Source: Terriglobia bacterium (GTDB taxonomy: Bacteria > Acidobacteriota > Terriglobia > Terriglobales > Acidobacteriaceae). Taken from it: a stretch of DNA of 64,000 nt. The translations under genes and the position numbers were made by a program. The stretch covers positions 372,001 to 436,000 of the forward strand of contig JAIQFH010000001.1 of assembly GCA_020073385.1 (NCBI GenBank), in the 5' to 3' direction. The notes beneath the pieces were generated by a model. It was not told the origin of the DNA. It saw nothing but the letters and a program-made list of their open reading frames with translations, and did not search any database. Below are positions 1-8,653 of the stretch, in pieces. Numbering within the stretch: the stretch's first letter is position 1; the number at the start of each line of letters is the position of its first letter.

Positions 1-30
1 CAAGTAGGCTTCCCCCGTCTCGAGGTCTCG

Positions 31-2997
31 ATGGCGCCTTCCAAAATGTTTGGTCGTACCCCTGCGCACACTAAAGCTCAACACAGCGACAATGCTCCGA
101 CGACCTTCGATCAAGTGCTTGATCGCGAACTGGATCGGGTTAAGGATTCCCGCACGAAACGCGATGTGCCGGTTGACGCGCGCTCGGACAACCTGATCGG
201 ACTCGCGTTCTCCGGGGGAGGCATCCGCAGCGCGACGTTCAACCTTGGGATTTTGCAGGCCTTCGCGCAGAAAGAACTGCTGCGCAAATTCGACTACCTG
301 TCGACTGTTTCCGGAGGCGGATACATCGGATCGTGGCTGGCGGCGTTGACCCGTCGAATCACCGCTCCGATGGCGGTACCCTCGTTCGCCGAGGTCGAAA
401 AGGCCCTGTGTCCAGGCAAGCACGAACCGAACCGGCGCGCTGAGACCCCGGCTGTGCACTGGTTGCGGTTGTACAGCAACTATCTGACGCCGCACACAGG
501 GGTTGTTTCCGGGGACACATGGGCGATGATTGGAACCTGGCTGCGAAATGTCATCCTGAACCAGACGATCCTAGGGATGGTGTTCGTAAGTATCTTCGTA
601 CTATGCCAGAGCGCGTTGGTGCCTCTAATCAATGCGACCGAGAACAACAACGGCATCGGCTTGTTCATCGCCGGAGGAGTGGTGCTCTTCCTTGCGGCGG
701 TGGCGATGGCCGTCAATGTGGTGTCGGAAAATCCTCCGCAGTTTGTCGGCAACACGCGGCTGCAACGGTTAAAGGCTTGGTTTCGGAGGATCCAAGTCAC
801 CGCGACCGTGATGCTCCCGTTCGTCGTGGCCTGTGTCTTGCTGAATTGCGCGTTCTGGGAAAGGACGGACTTCGGGGAAGAGTCGATCTGGTATTGGGCG
901 GCCGCAGGAGCAGTTTTTTATTTCGCAGTGTGGGGAATTGTAGCGCTGATGGCTTGGACGAGGCGCCACTGGCGCAAACGTCAGAACAAATCAACAAGGC
1001 TGATGATTTCCAACACCGCGTTACTGATTTTCTCGCCAGTGGCCGGCGCCGCCGGCGGTTGTTTGGTGTATGCCTACGTTTTGCTGCTCAATCATCTGCC
1101 GCCCTGGATTTATGCCAGTACGGACTGGGTAGTGGCGGTTTTCGGCAGCGGCGTGTTGATGGTAATCACTTTGTTGGTGGGCGTGGTGCACCTGGGACTC
1201 GTGGGTCGCGGCTCCATGGACGTGGTACGGGAATGGTGGGCGCGGCTGGGCGGATACCTGATGTTGATCACGATTGGCTGGATTCTCCTGGCCGGAACGA
1301 GCGCCTTTGCACCGCTGGGAGTACGGTGGCTATTCACGTTTAAGGTACCGTCATTCACGGCCATCGCACTCTGGGTTCTGCACAACTTCGCGGGAGTGAA
1401 AGCCGCCAGCAGCGCGAAAACCAGCGGGAAGAAGACCGACGATCCGAACGCCAAGAAGGACAGCGCTTCCAATTCCGATGACAAGGGAACCAGCGACTCC
1501 TGGATGACGAAGGCGTTTAAATCGCCGCAAGTTTTGAACGCGCTCGCGAAAGCGGCGCCTTACGTGTTCATCGTGGGACTTGTGCTGCTGCTCAGCACGG
1601 TTGTGCATATTGGAGCCGGGCTGGCCTTCGACAAGACCTTCGAAGAGACGGCGAAGCTGTGGAATCTGAGCAGCGGCGAAAGTTTTAAGGAATTGTCGGG
1701 GCACTATTGGAATATCGTAGGCGGCCTTCCACCGTTGTGGATGGCCGGGCTTGGTGGAATTTTCTTTCTCGCCGCCCTTGCATTGTCATGGCGGGTGGAT
1801 GTGAATGACTTCTCTCTCCATCACTTCTACCGGAACCGGCTGGTGCGATGTTATCTGGGAGCTTCGAATCCTGACCGTAAGGCAGAGCCCTTCACCGGTT
1901 TCGATCCTGACGACGACCTGGCGCTCTGTGAACTCGCGGATAACTATCCGGGACCCTATCCAATTCTCAACGCTGCCTTGAACATCACCGCCGGCGAGGA
2001 ACTGGGATATGCAACCCGGCGGGCGAAATCGTTTGCGTTTACGCCCCTCTACTGCGGATACGAGCTCGGTGCTTCCGGTGAGGGCATGCAGCGCTTCAGT
2101 TGCGCCGATGGCTTTCTCCCCAGCTACGCTAAGACCGAGTGTGGACGGTCGGCATCCGGACTCGGCAAGTTCGGCTCGGAAGGCGGCATCTCTCTGGGAA
2201 CTGCCATGGCCATCTCGGGGGCGGCGGCTAGTCCCAACATGGGCTATCACACTTCTCCGGCGACGGCTTTCTTTATGGCTCTGTTCGATGTACGCCTGGG
2301 GTGGTGGATGGGAAACTCGCGCAACCCAAAGAAGTGGAAGAGCACCGGACCGGCGCTGGGACTCGGTTATCTGTTCTCTGAGGTACTTGCGCAGAGCGAT
2401 CAGCAAAAGGGATATGTCTATCTCTCTGATGGCGGGCACTTCGAGAACCTGGCGGTGTATGAATTGATCCGGCGTCGATGCCGCGTCATCGTGGCGTGCG
2501 ACGCGGATGCGGACGGGAGTTATGCGTTCGACAATCTGCTGAGCTTGATCGAGAAGGCGCGCACGGATTTCGGAGCGCGCATCGAGATTGATTATTCCTT
2601 AACCCGACCTCCTGCTGAAAGCCGAGAGAGTGAGCGGAACTGTGTGGCCGGAACGATTTATTACGACCCCCATGATCCGACAGATACCGGAACCCTGATC
2701 TTGATTAAGGCAGGAATGCCGGTGAGAGGGGCTGCGCAGTCCTGCACTGCCGATCGAAAACTGCCGGACGACGTCTGGCGCTACTGTGACCAGCATTCAA
2801 CGTTCCCCCACGAGAGTACGGCGGATCAGTGGTTTGATGAGGCGCAGTTTGAAAGTTATCGCGCATTGGGCGAGTACATTGGATGCAATGCCGCCGGCGA
2901 AATCAAGAAAGCGATCGACGACACCCTGCAACAGACAAAACCAGGGCCTGTCCTGATCACAGAGCCGTCGACGGATCTGCAGCAGGTCACCGGATAA
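31..2997 (+). CDS. Membrane-embedded patatin-like phospholipase
   Basis: Likely a serine acyl hydrolase acting on membrane lipids. The oxyanion-hole motif GGGIRS is at residues 62-67 and the nucleophile Ser94 lies in TVSGG; the second catalytic residue is probably the Asp of LSDGGHFEN near residue 800. About ten hydrophobic segments (roughly residues 170-600) sit between the two halves, so the catalytic Ser and Asp are separated by some 700 residues, whereas patatin domains normally span about 200. A lysine/serine-rich linker (around 460-490) interrupts the membrane part. The ATG is preceded by GAGG with 5 nt spacing. The product is 988 aa with no signal peptide. Function as a lipase is inferred from the motifs; the substrate is unknown. 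The gene stands alone on the plus strand. Confidence 0.85.
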   Translation: MAPSKMFGRTPAHTKAQHSDNAPTTFDQVLDRELDRVKDSRTKRDVPVDARSDNLIGLAFSGGGIRSATFNLGILQAFAQKELLRKFDYLSTVSGGGYIGSWLAALTRRITAPMAVPSFAEVEKALCPGKHEPNRRAETPAVHWLRLYSNYLTPHTGVVSGDTWAMIGTWLRNVILNQTILGMVFVSIFVLCQSALVPLINATENNNGIGLFIAGGVVLFLAAVAMAVNVVSENPPQFVGNTRLQRLKAWFRRIQVTATVMLPFVVACVLLNCAFWERTDFGEESIWYWAAAGAVFYFAVWGIVALMAWTRRHWRKRQNKSTRLMISNTALLIFSPVAGAAGGCLVYAYVLLLNHLPPWIYASTDWVVAVFGSGVLMVITLLVGVVHLGLVGRGSMDVVREWWARLGGYLMLITIGWILLAGTSAFAPLGVRWLFTFKVPSFTAIALWVLHNFAGVKAASSAKTSGKKTDDPNAKKDSASNSDDKGTSDSWMTKAFKSPQVLNALAKAAPYVFIVGLVLLLSTVVHIGAGLAFDKTFEETAKLWNLSSGESFKELSGHYWNIVGGLPPLWMAGLGGIFFLAALALSWRVDVNDFSLHHFYRNRLVRCYLGASNPDRKAEPFTGFDPDDDLALCELADNYPGPYPILNAALNITAGEELGYATRRAKSFAFTPLYCGYELGASGEGMQRFSCADGFLPSYAKTECGRSASGLGKFGSEGGISLGTAMAISGAAASPNMGYHTSPATAFFMALFDVRLGWWMGNSRNPKKWKSTGPALGLGYLFSEVLAQSDQQKGYVYLSDGGHFENLAVYELIRRRCRVIVACDADADGSYAFDNLLSLIEKARTDFGARIEIDYSLTRPPAESRESERNCVAGTIYYDPHDPTDTGTLILIKAGMPVRGAAQSCTADRKLPDDVWRYCDQHSTFPHESTADQWFDEAQFESYRALGEYIGCNAAGEIKKAIDDTLQQTKPGPVLITEPSTDLQQVTG

Positions 2998-3049
2998 TCG
3001 CGTCAACCCGGAAGTAGCGTGAGGCATCTACTGATAAGGTGGATGCTCC

Positions 3050-3214
3050 ATGGCCAGTGCAAAGCAAAAAAACGCCGCGCGCAGGAATATCAAGAAAGCG
3101 GCTGCTGCTGCCCGGAAGAAGAGAACTATTGCGCATCTCCCAAAGTCGGTGAGGACCGCTTTAGGGAAGCAGGGCGCAAAGATGGCCAGGCGGAAGCGCA
3201 AGGCGTCATCGTAA
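3050..3214 (+). CDS. Small highly basic protein, 54 aa
   Basis: A short frame supported by a good ribosome binding site (AAGGTGG at 3036-3042, 7 nt before the ATG). The 54-residue product is extremely rich in Lys, Arg and Ala, with an alanine/lysine N-terminal half, a middle IAHLPKSVRTALGKQG and a basic MARRKRKASS tail. The composition resembles histone H1-like or other small nucleic-acid-binding proteins, and I recall similar small proteins in acidobacteria, but I do not recognise a named family. Larger overlapping frames here lack a ribosome binding site and look random. A role in DNA or RNA binding is inferred from charge alone. Confidence 0.6.
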   Translation: MASAKQKNAARRNIKKAAAAARKKRTIAHLPKSVRTALGKQGAKMARRKRKASS

Positions 3215-3361
3215 AGAGATATTGGTTCCTCAGTTGTGCCGCAGAGTCCGAAGTCTCTCTCTTGTCGTTTCCACTTGCCAGTGTGACAGCAATCACTGAC
3301 TGGAATTCATATCGGGAATGTCATTGGGCGTAGACCCTTCACGCTTTCCGGGAGAGTGTCC

Positions 3362-4327
3362 ATGCCGACAAGAAGACGTTTTCTGCAATCCAGTGCGGTG
3401 GTCGCGGCTGCGTTCTCGGGTGCATCAGCGCTTGATGCGCATGGTGTGCCGTCGGCGGAGCCGTCGCTGCCAACAACTTCGACAACCGCGGCACCCAAGC
3501 CGGCTGCTGAGATTCAAGTTCCGAAGATGAAGTTCTTCAATGTCGAGATCAGCCGCATGGTGCTGGGTGTCAATCCATTCTGCGGGTATTCCCACTACAA
3601 CAACAACTACTCCGGCGTAATGAAGGAGTGGTACACGCCCGACCGCGTCTGCGAGGTCATGCACCAGGCGACCCGGTTTGGCATCAACGCGTTCAACTAT
3701 GTGGGCCTTGCGCGCATGCCCCAGGACTGGCTCCGTTTTCGCGCTGAAGGCGGGCAGATGCACCTGATCATGCAGGTGCTGCATGACAATGCTGCAACTG
3801 TGGAACAGGCCAAGACCCTGGAGCCTTTGGCGATGTTCCGGCAAGGCGAGGTTGTGGACAAGGCATTCCAGCAGGGCAAAATGAATGCCGTGAGGGAGTG
3901 GTGCAAGATGGTGCGCGATCTTGGCATCATTGTCGGCGTTGGTACACACAAACCGGAAGTGATTTCACAGGTGGACGAAGAAGGATGGGACGTCGACTTC
4001 TACGCCGGTTGTGTCTACAACCGCACCCGCACCCAGGATGAATGGAAGAAGATCCTCAATGGCGAAATCACGGAGATGCCACATGAGATCTATCTGCAGA
4101 GCGATCCGGCGCGTATGTACAGCGTAATGCGCCAGACTCGTAAGCCGTGCTTCGCATTCAAGATTCTCGCTGCCGGCCGCGTCGATGATGGCGGCGTCGA
4201 ACAGGCGTTCCGCACGGCCTTCAGCAGCATCAAGCCCAATGACGGTGTGTTGGTGGGCATGTTCCCGCGCGGCAAGGATGAAGTGCGGGAGAACGCGGAA
4301 ATCGTCCACCGGATTCTTTTGGGTTGA
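3362..4327 (+). CDS. Tat-exported aldo/keto reductase-like TIM-barrel protein
   Basis: The N-terminus MPTRRRFLQSSAVVAAAF is a twin-arginine signal followed by an Ala-rich hydrophobic stretch, so the protein is probably exported folded to the periplasm. After a Ser/Thr/Ala/Pro linker (to about residue 55) the mature part begins 'ISRMVLGVNPFCGY', resembling the first strand of aldo/keto reductase-type barrels, and later segments (GINAFNYVG, IIVGVGTHKPEV, CFAFKILAAGR) look like successive barrel strands. The ATG at 3362 is preferred over the GTG at 3356 because GGGAG lies 7 nt upstream of the ATG but overlaps the GTG. Length is about 321 aa. Substrate and cofactor are unknown; I see no clear NADPH motif, so it may not be a true reductase. 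Confidence 0.6.
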   Translation: MPTRRRFLQSSAVVAAAFSGASALDAHGVPSAEPSLPTTSTTAAPKPAAEIQVPKMKFFNVEISRMVLGVNPFCGYSHYNNNYSGVMKEWYTPDRVCEVMHQATRFGINAFNYVGLARMPQDWLRFRAEGGQMHLIMQVLHDNAATVEQAKTLEPLAMFRQGEVVDKAFQQGKMNAVREWCKMVRDLGIIVGVGTHKPEVISQVDEEGWDVDFYAGCVYNRTRTQDEWKKILNGEITEMPHEIYLQSDPARMYSVMRQTRKPCFAFKILAAGRVDDGGVEQAFRTAFSSIKPNDGVLVGMFPRGKDEVRENAEIVHRILLG

Positions 4328-4350
4328 AGACCAGGACTTCTCGCTGCAAG

Positions 4351-6072
4351 TTACGCGGACTCGCGGTGTTTCGTGATGCGAGGGAGCAGGATCAGGATTA
4401 ATCCGTAGAACAGGAGCGACACCACCAGCGAAGCGGCGTTGCCGAAGCGCAGGTCTTCCACGAGAAGTTTGAGCGTCCCGAGCGCGACGGCCGCGTATGC
4501 GAGCCAGAAGAGTTCAATCCGATTCTGGACTGAGCTGAGGAAGCCAAGAGCGAGAGCAACGGCGCAGATCACTACAGTGCGGATCACGGAGAGGCTGGAT
4601 GCAGCCAACTCGAGATGCCGCGAAGCGAGCCCCACAATCGCAGCGATCGCGAGGGCCGCGCCAGTAAAGCCAACTAGAGCAGCCGGTGTCACCCAGAGCA
4701 GACGGCGGCGGCCCTGATCCTGTTCAGTAGACGCCCCGACCCCGTAACACAAGGCGGCGGTGAGGGCAACGATCCAGACTCGCCAATCCGGAATTCCTGG
4801 AACATTCTCGGCTAAGGCATCAGCGGCATATGTCGGCAGAGTCGAGGCGATGGTCGCGGCGGCCAGATAGAAACTCGCGTGCATCCCGAGACTGAGCTTG
4901 CGTGTGCGCGTGTACACGAGCGTCGCTGTGCCCGCAGCTGCGCAGAGAAACGGGATTTGAAGGTTTACCGGGAACAGCAGAAAGTTTCCCGCCAGAAGCA
5001 GCGCTGCCGCCCACATGGCCGAGACGCGACGATTGCGCGCCTGGGCGTCTTCTGTGAACCGAAAAAGCGATCCCCAGTAGCAAACGGCTGCCAGTAGCAT
5101 GAAGACCGCGCCAAGGGGCCGCGCGATGGAATCGTGAGTTGCGCGCAGAACCCCGTAGGACGCGAGCGCAAACGCAATCACCGCCTGGCCGATCTCGAAA
5201 ATCGTGATTGGATGGCACAACGCGAAGCTGCGAACTCCGATGCTGGCGCCATAGACCGCCAGAAGCAGGAAGCACAGCGTCGCGATCGTCCCTCCCGCAG
5301 CGGGATGGTAGCCCTCGGGGATCGTGTCCGATGCCAGGACAAATACCAGCAGCCAGACCGCGAAATCCGCAGCCAGCGCGGGAATGGCTCTCAGGGTGAG
5401 GCGATGTCCCAGGCAGGCGGCCGCTTCGGTCACCAGCGCCACGGCCAACAAGGCAGCCGTGAGCGGAACGAGTTCATGGGTTTCGATAATCAGTGCCAGC
5501 GCGGTGATGACGGATGCTAGCGTCGCCACCCATGGAATCAATTGCAGGTCTCTTCGCCATGCCAGCGCGATGGTGAGCACAACGAATCCGACCGTTACGG
5601 CGGCAGCGATTGCCGGTGAAAGAACCTGGAATCGCACCGTTGATTCCCACAACAGAGGCGAGAGAATCAGCGCGGATGTAACGGCGTAAGTAATGCTGGC
5701 AAAACGGCTCGCAGCGTGGATGCGGACCGCCCAAACCATCCAGAAGCACGCATACACGATCGCGACGAAGAGTACCGGCAACTTCGGAACGGAGCTCGAT
5801 TCGGCAATCGCTCGCAACAGGTACGCGCCTGCGATTCCAAGAACGGCTTTGCCGAGAATCGGCACCACGCCCGACGGCGTTTCGACCGGAGGGAATCCCC
5901 GCCATGTGGCAGGAGGGCGCGGGCGTTCGAGCGCGACAGAAGAAGATTGCGGCTCGCTGGACGGACGTTTCTCTGGCTGGCCTTCGAGCGCTGCGACGCG
6001 GCGTTCCAGCGAACGCATCTGCTCGCTGAGTTGTTCCAGTACCAACGCGATGTTGTCGACAGCTGGCGGCAT
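4351..6072 (-). CDS. Multi-spanning membrane protein, DUF2339-like
   Basis: A 573-residue, very hydrophobic protein. A short cytoplasmic N-terminus contains a coiled-coil-like segment (LEQLSEQMRSLERRVAALEG) and a Pro/Ser-rich linker, followed by some 15 predicted membrane helices. This layout, coiled coil then proline-rich linker then many helices, is that of DUF2339-type membrane proteins of unknown function. The ATG at 6072 is chosen over the TTG at 6078 because GGAG stands 6 nt upstream of it. It begins about 28 nt after the stop of the NrfD-like gene on the same strand and is probably the last gene of that operon, which hints at, but does not prove, a link to membrane electron transfer. 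The family match is by layout only. Confidence 0.6.
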   Translation of the reverse strand: MPPAVDNIALVLEQLSEQMRSLERRVAALEGQPEKRPSSEPQSSSVALERPRPPATWRGFPPVETPSGVVPILGKAVLGIAGAYLLRAIAESSSVPKLPVLFVAIVYACFWMVWAVRIHAASRFASITYAVTSALILSPLLWESTVRFQVLSPAIAAAVTVGFVVLTIALAWRRDLQLIPWVATLASVITALALIIETHELVPLTAALLAVALVTEAAACLGHRLTLRAIPALAADFAVWLLVFVLASDTIPEGYHPAAGGTIATLCFLLLAVYGASIGVRSFALCHPITIFEIGQAVIAFALASYGVLRATHDSIARPLGAVFMLLAAVCYWGSLFRFTEDAQARNRRVSAMWAAALLLAGNFLLFPVNLQIPFLCAAAGTATLVYTRTRKLSLGMHASFYLAAATIASTLPTYAADALAENVPGIPDWRVWIVALTAALCYGVGASTEQDQGRRRLLWVTPAALVGFTGAALAIAAIVGLASRHLELAASSLSVIRTVVICAVALALGFLSSVQNRIELFWLAYAAVALGTLKLLVEDLRFGNAASLVVSLLFYGLILILLPRITKHRESA

Positions 6073-6099
6073 GTGCAACTCCGCGTCTGCCCGATGGGG

Positions 6100-7299
6100 C
6101 TAGCTGGTTCCGTGAGCCGGAGCTGTACCGGAGGCGGAGATGGCTCGCGCGTCCGGCCAGGGCGGCAGGAGTTTGACCAAGACCCAGAGGATGGCGAAAG
6201 GAAGAAGCATCAGGACGATCGCTGTCAATAATCCTTCGCGTGTGGCGAAGCTCATCTTGTACGTGGTGTATCCGAGGAAACTCTTCGAGAACAGCTGGCC
6301 GCCGATGACCACATTCCAGCGCATTGCGAAGATGCCGACCACTGTGAGACTTCCGGCAAGCGCATAGATCCGCTTGCGTGCGATTTCGCTGAGCTTCAGG
6401 ATCTGAGTGAGGCCGAGCAGAGCGATCGGCGTCACGGTACCTAACAGGATCTGCACGATTACCTGCGACTTCCAGAGCCGCGTGTGCACCATGAAGTCGA
6501 GGCTGCGGAACGATTCGTCGGCTTCGTAGATGCGCTGGATCAGGTCGAGCATCTCAAGGCTGAAGTCGATGATGAACGTATACATCAAATACTGAGCGAT
6601 CTTATCCACGCAGCGGATGTCGAGAGGTTTTCCACGAAGGCGAGTGGAGAGCATGTAGAGCAACATCACGGCCGCGATGCCGGAGACCATGGCCGAGAAG
6701 ATGAAGACGATGGGCATCAGCGGGGTCGACCACCAGGGGTTGGCTTTGATGGATCCGAAGATGAAGCCAACATATCCATGGAGGAGAAAGGCAGAAGGGA
6801 TGCCGATGAGGGTGATGAAATAGCCGACCCGATCGTCGATTCGCAGCGAGCGTTCGCTGATGTTGCTGGAACCGAAAGTCAGGAGTCGGTAGATCAGACG
6901 CACCACGCCGCTTGTACTTTGCGATTTCAAAACGATGTCGCGGCGATAGTCGAGCCAGATTTCGAGCAGGAGCACTGCCATCAGGTACCAGAGATAGACA
7001 AAGCCGAACATAGCCATGGCCGAGGAGCGGTGCGGCGTCAGGTACATTTCGAGAGAGCGTTCAGGATGGCCGAGATGCAGTTGCAGCGGGAGTGGCGCGA
7101 CCAGCAGGAACGCCAACGCTGTCAGTAGCGCGAGACGGTAGGTCGGCTTCACAGCCTCGACGCGAAAGACGCGCTCGAGCGATGCGAGGATGAAGGCGCC
7201 AGCCACCAGTCCCGTGATGAAGGGATAGAGAACGATGAGGACGCTCCATTGGAGCTCCACCTCGTTCGGGTACATGAAGCCTTCGACTGGAATTTGCAA
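6100..7299 (-). CDS. nrfD: NrfD/PsrC-family integral membrane subunit
   Basis: Quinone-interacting membrane anchor of a respiratory complex. The 399-residue product has the typical N-terminal pattern (WSVLIVLYPFITGLVAGAF) and about nine to ten membrane helices, as in NrfD, PsrC and ActC/F proteins, which exchange electrons between menaquinol and a ferredoxin-like partner. The partner (four-cluster ferredoxin) and a tetraheme cytochrome are encoded just upstream. The likely start is a TTG, because a near-perfect AAGGAGG lies 4 nt before it; the next ATG is eight codons in and has no such site. No catalytic molybdopterin subunit is present in the window, so the terminal reaction cannot be named. 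Confidence 0.85.
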   Translation of the reverse strand: MQIPVEGFMYPNEVELQWSVLIVLYPFITGLVAGAFILASLERVFRVEAVKPTYRLALLTALAFLLVAPLPLQLHLGHPERSLEMYLTPHRSSAMAMFGFVYLWYLMAVLLLEIWLDYRRDIVLKSQSTSGVVRLIYRLLTFGSSNISERSLRIDDRVGYFITLIGIPSAFLLHGYVGFIFGSIKANPWWSTPLMPIVFIFSAMVSGIAAVMLLYMLSTRLRGKPLDIRCVDKIAQYLMYTFIIDFSLEMLDLIQRIYEADESFRSLDFMVHTRLWKSQVIVQILLGTVTPIALLGLTQILKLSEIARKRIYALAGSLTVVGIFAMRWNVVIGGQLFSKSFLGYTTYKMSFATREGLLTAIVLMLLPFAILWVLVKLLPPWPDARAISASGTAPAHGTS

Positions 7300-7303
7300 C
7301 GAG

Positions 7304-7310
7304 CCTCCTT
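7304..7310 (-). promoter_or_regulatory. Ribosome binding site fixing a TTG start for the NrfD-like gene
   Basis: On the minus strand AAGGAGG stands 4 nt before the TTG codon at 7299. It is the main reason for choosing the rare start over the ATG eight codons downstream. Confidence 0.65.
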
Positions 7311-7330
7311 ATCGCTCTCTGAGACGACCA

Positions 7331-7383
7331 CAGGGGCTAAAGCCCTGGAATTCCTAAACCCTCACGCGGCCCTGAAGGGCCGC
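7331..7383. repeat. Pair of short hairpins between ferredoxin and NrfD genes
   Basis: Two stem-loops with tiny 'aa/ga' loops: CAGGGGCT-aa-AGCCCTG (7331-7346, one bulge) and a perfect GCGGCCCT-ga-AGGGCCGC (7366-7383). They resemble the hairpins of the cluster at 14228-14374, so they are probably members of a dispersed REP-like family. Lying inside an operon, they could alter the relative expression or mRNA stability of the flanking genes. Confidence 0.6.
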
Positions 7384-7418
7384 TCTTCCACCTTCGCTGC
7401 CGTCAACCGCCTACTCCC

Positions 7419-8150
7419 TCACCGCACTGAACCGTCCATGCCGTTGTAGAAGACCTTTGCGCCCGTGGCCATGTGAGGCTTCAGAACCTGCACATTGTGA
7501 GTTCGCAGAAACTCATGAATCGGATCCTTGGGATTCTTGAGGTCAGAGAGCTGGCGCGCGCCGGTCGGGCAGACTTCGCAGCAGGCAGTCGTCAACCCTT
7601 TAGTGATGCGGTGATAGCACAGCGAGCATTTTTCCGCCGTGTTGGTCTTGGGATTGATGAAGCGGCAACCATACGGGCATGCCTGCACACAGTAGCGGCA
7701 CCCGAGGCAGTAGTTCTTGTCGACGAGAACCACGCCGTCGGGAGAGACGAAGGTCGCGCCAACGGGGCAAACTTGTGTGCAGGGCGAGTCCGCGCAGTGG
7801 TTGCACAGTTTGGGTACGAAGAAGTTTTTGCCGTCGCTGATCTCGTTCGGGGGGAATCCCTGCTTGCCGCCGTCAGGCGATTCGACTTCGGGTCGCTCGA
7901 TCTTCCAGTCGGAGACGTGGTAACGCTCGATCCAGGTGCGGAAATAGCCGTCTGGGACATCGTTCTCTTCTGAGCAAGCGCGAACACAACTTCCACATCC
8001 GATGCACTTGGGGATATCAATCAGCATGCCCCACCAGTGCTCGGTCATTTTGTAGTTCGGGGAAACTTCAGGCGTTCCGGCCTGAACATACTTCCAGGCG
8101 ACGGCGGCTGCAGGCAGCAAGATGAGGAGGCGACGGCGGGTGATGTCCAT
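7419..8150 (-). CDS. nrfC: Tat-type four-cluster ferredoxin subunit (NrfC/PsrB-like)
   Basis: Electron-transfer subunit that passes electrons between the cytochrome and the NrfD-like anchor. The N-terminus MDITRRRLLILLPAAAVAW is a Tat-like signal or anchor. Four cysteine groups typical of the NrfC/PsrB/HybA family follow: CIGCGSCVRAC, CNHCADSPCTQVCP, CLGCRYCVQACPYGC and CSLCYHRI...ACCEVCP, enough for four [4Fe-4S] clusters. The product is 243 aa. Its ATG overlaps the stop of the upstream cytochrome gene by one base (TAATG), so translation is probably coupled. It is followed after about 120 bp by the NrfD-like gene. Confidence 0.88.
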   Translation of the reverse strand: MDITRRRLLILLPAAAVAWKYVQAGTPEVSPNYKMTEHWWGMLIDIPKCIGCGSCVRACSEENDVPDGYFRTWIERYHVSDWKIERPEVESPDGGKQGFPPNEISDGKNFFVPKLCNHCADSPCTQVCPVGATFVSPDGVVLVDKNYCLGCRYCVQACPYGCRFINPKTNTAEKCSLCYHRITKGLTTACCEVCPTGARQLSDLKNPKDPIHEFLRTHNVQVLKPHMATGAKVFYNGMDGSVR

Positions 8151-8653
8151 TATTTCTTGCCTCCTGCGGGTTTGGTGTTCGCAGCTTTGGTTTCTTTTTC
8201 ATCCTCGATCTTGGGCCGGTGCGGCTTGTGACAGGTGTTGCAGGCGAGGCCTCCGGAGTGATCGGCAGAGACGACCTGGGGAAATCCCTTGGGCTTGGCG
8301 CTGTTGGCCTCGTGACAGCGGGCACAGATGACGGCGGTGTCGGGCAGTTGTGGCTTTACCGAGGACGGATCGTCAGCGTGTTTGCCTTGCGCTCCGTGGC
8401 AAGCCTCGCAGGGAACGTTGGCGTGACGGCCCAGTCTCTTCTGGTCTACGACGTCGGTGTGGCAGGCTTCACAGACGTCATGTCCGGCGAAAGCCGGCGT
8501 GCGGGCGGCAATCTCGGCAATGGCGGTGCCGCGATAATGCCCGTACTCGCCAAAGCTCTTGGGAACAACGGCAGCGCGCAGCAAGACGAATACCGCCAGG
8601 AGAATTGCGATGACGACGGCGAGGCGGATTAGATGTTCGATGTCCTTAAACAC
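8150..8653 (-). CDS. Membrane-anchored tetraheme cytochrome c
   Basis: First gene of the respiratory operon. Four CxxCH heme-binding motifs are seen: CEACH, CEACH, CARCH and CNTCH. An N-terminal hydrophobic helix (LIRLAVVIAILLAVFVLL) anchors it to the membrane, and the C-terminus is a Lys/Pro/Ala-rich tail. The GTG at 8653, giving a start close to the membrane helix, is preferred over the in-frame ATG at 8734, whose extra 27 residues look random; the AG-rich segment GGGAAAG lies a few bases upstream. With this start the protein has about 167 aa. The heme proteins need the Ccm system, which is encoded at 20697-23687. The exact start is uncertain. Confidence 0.8.
   Translation of the reverse strand: MFKDIEHLIRLAVVIAILLAVFVLLRAAVVPKSFGEYGHYRGTAIAEIAARTPAFAGHDVCEACHTDVVDQKRLGRHANVPCEACHGAQGKHADDPSSVKPQLPDTAVICARCHEANSAKPKGFPQVVSADHSGGLACNTCHKPHRPKIEDEKETKAANTKPAGGKK

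Noticed and set aside
519..1343. A 274-codon plus-strand frame inside the phospholipase gene
   Set aside because: It overlaps a clearly recognised gene in another frame and has Arg/Gly-rich random composition.
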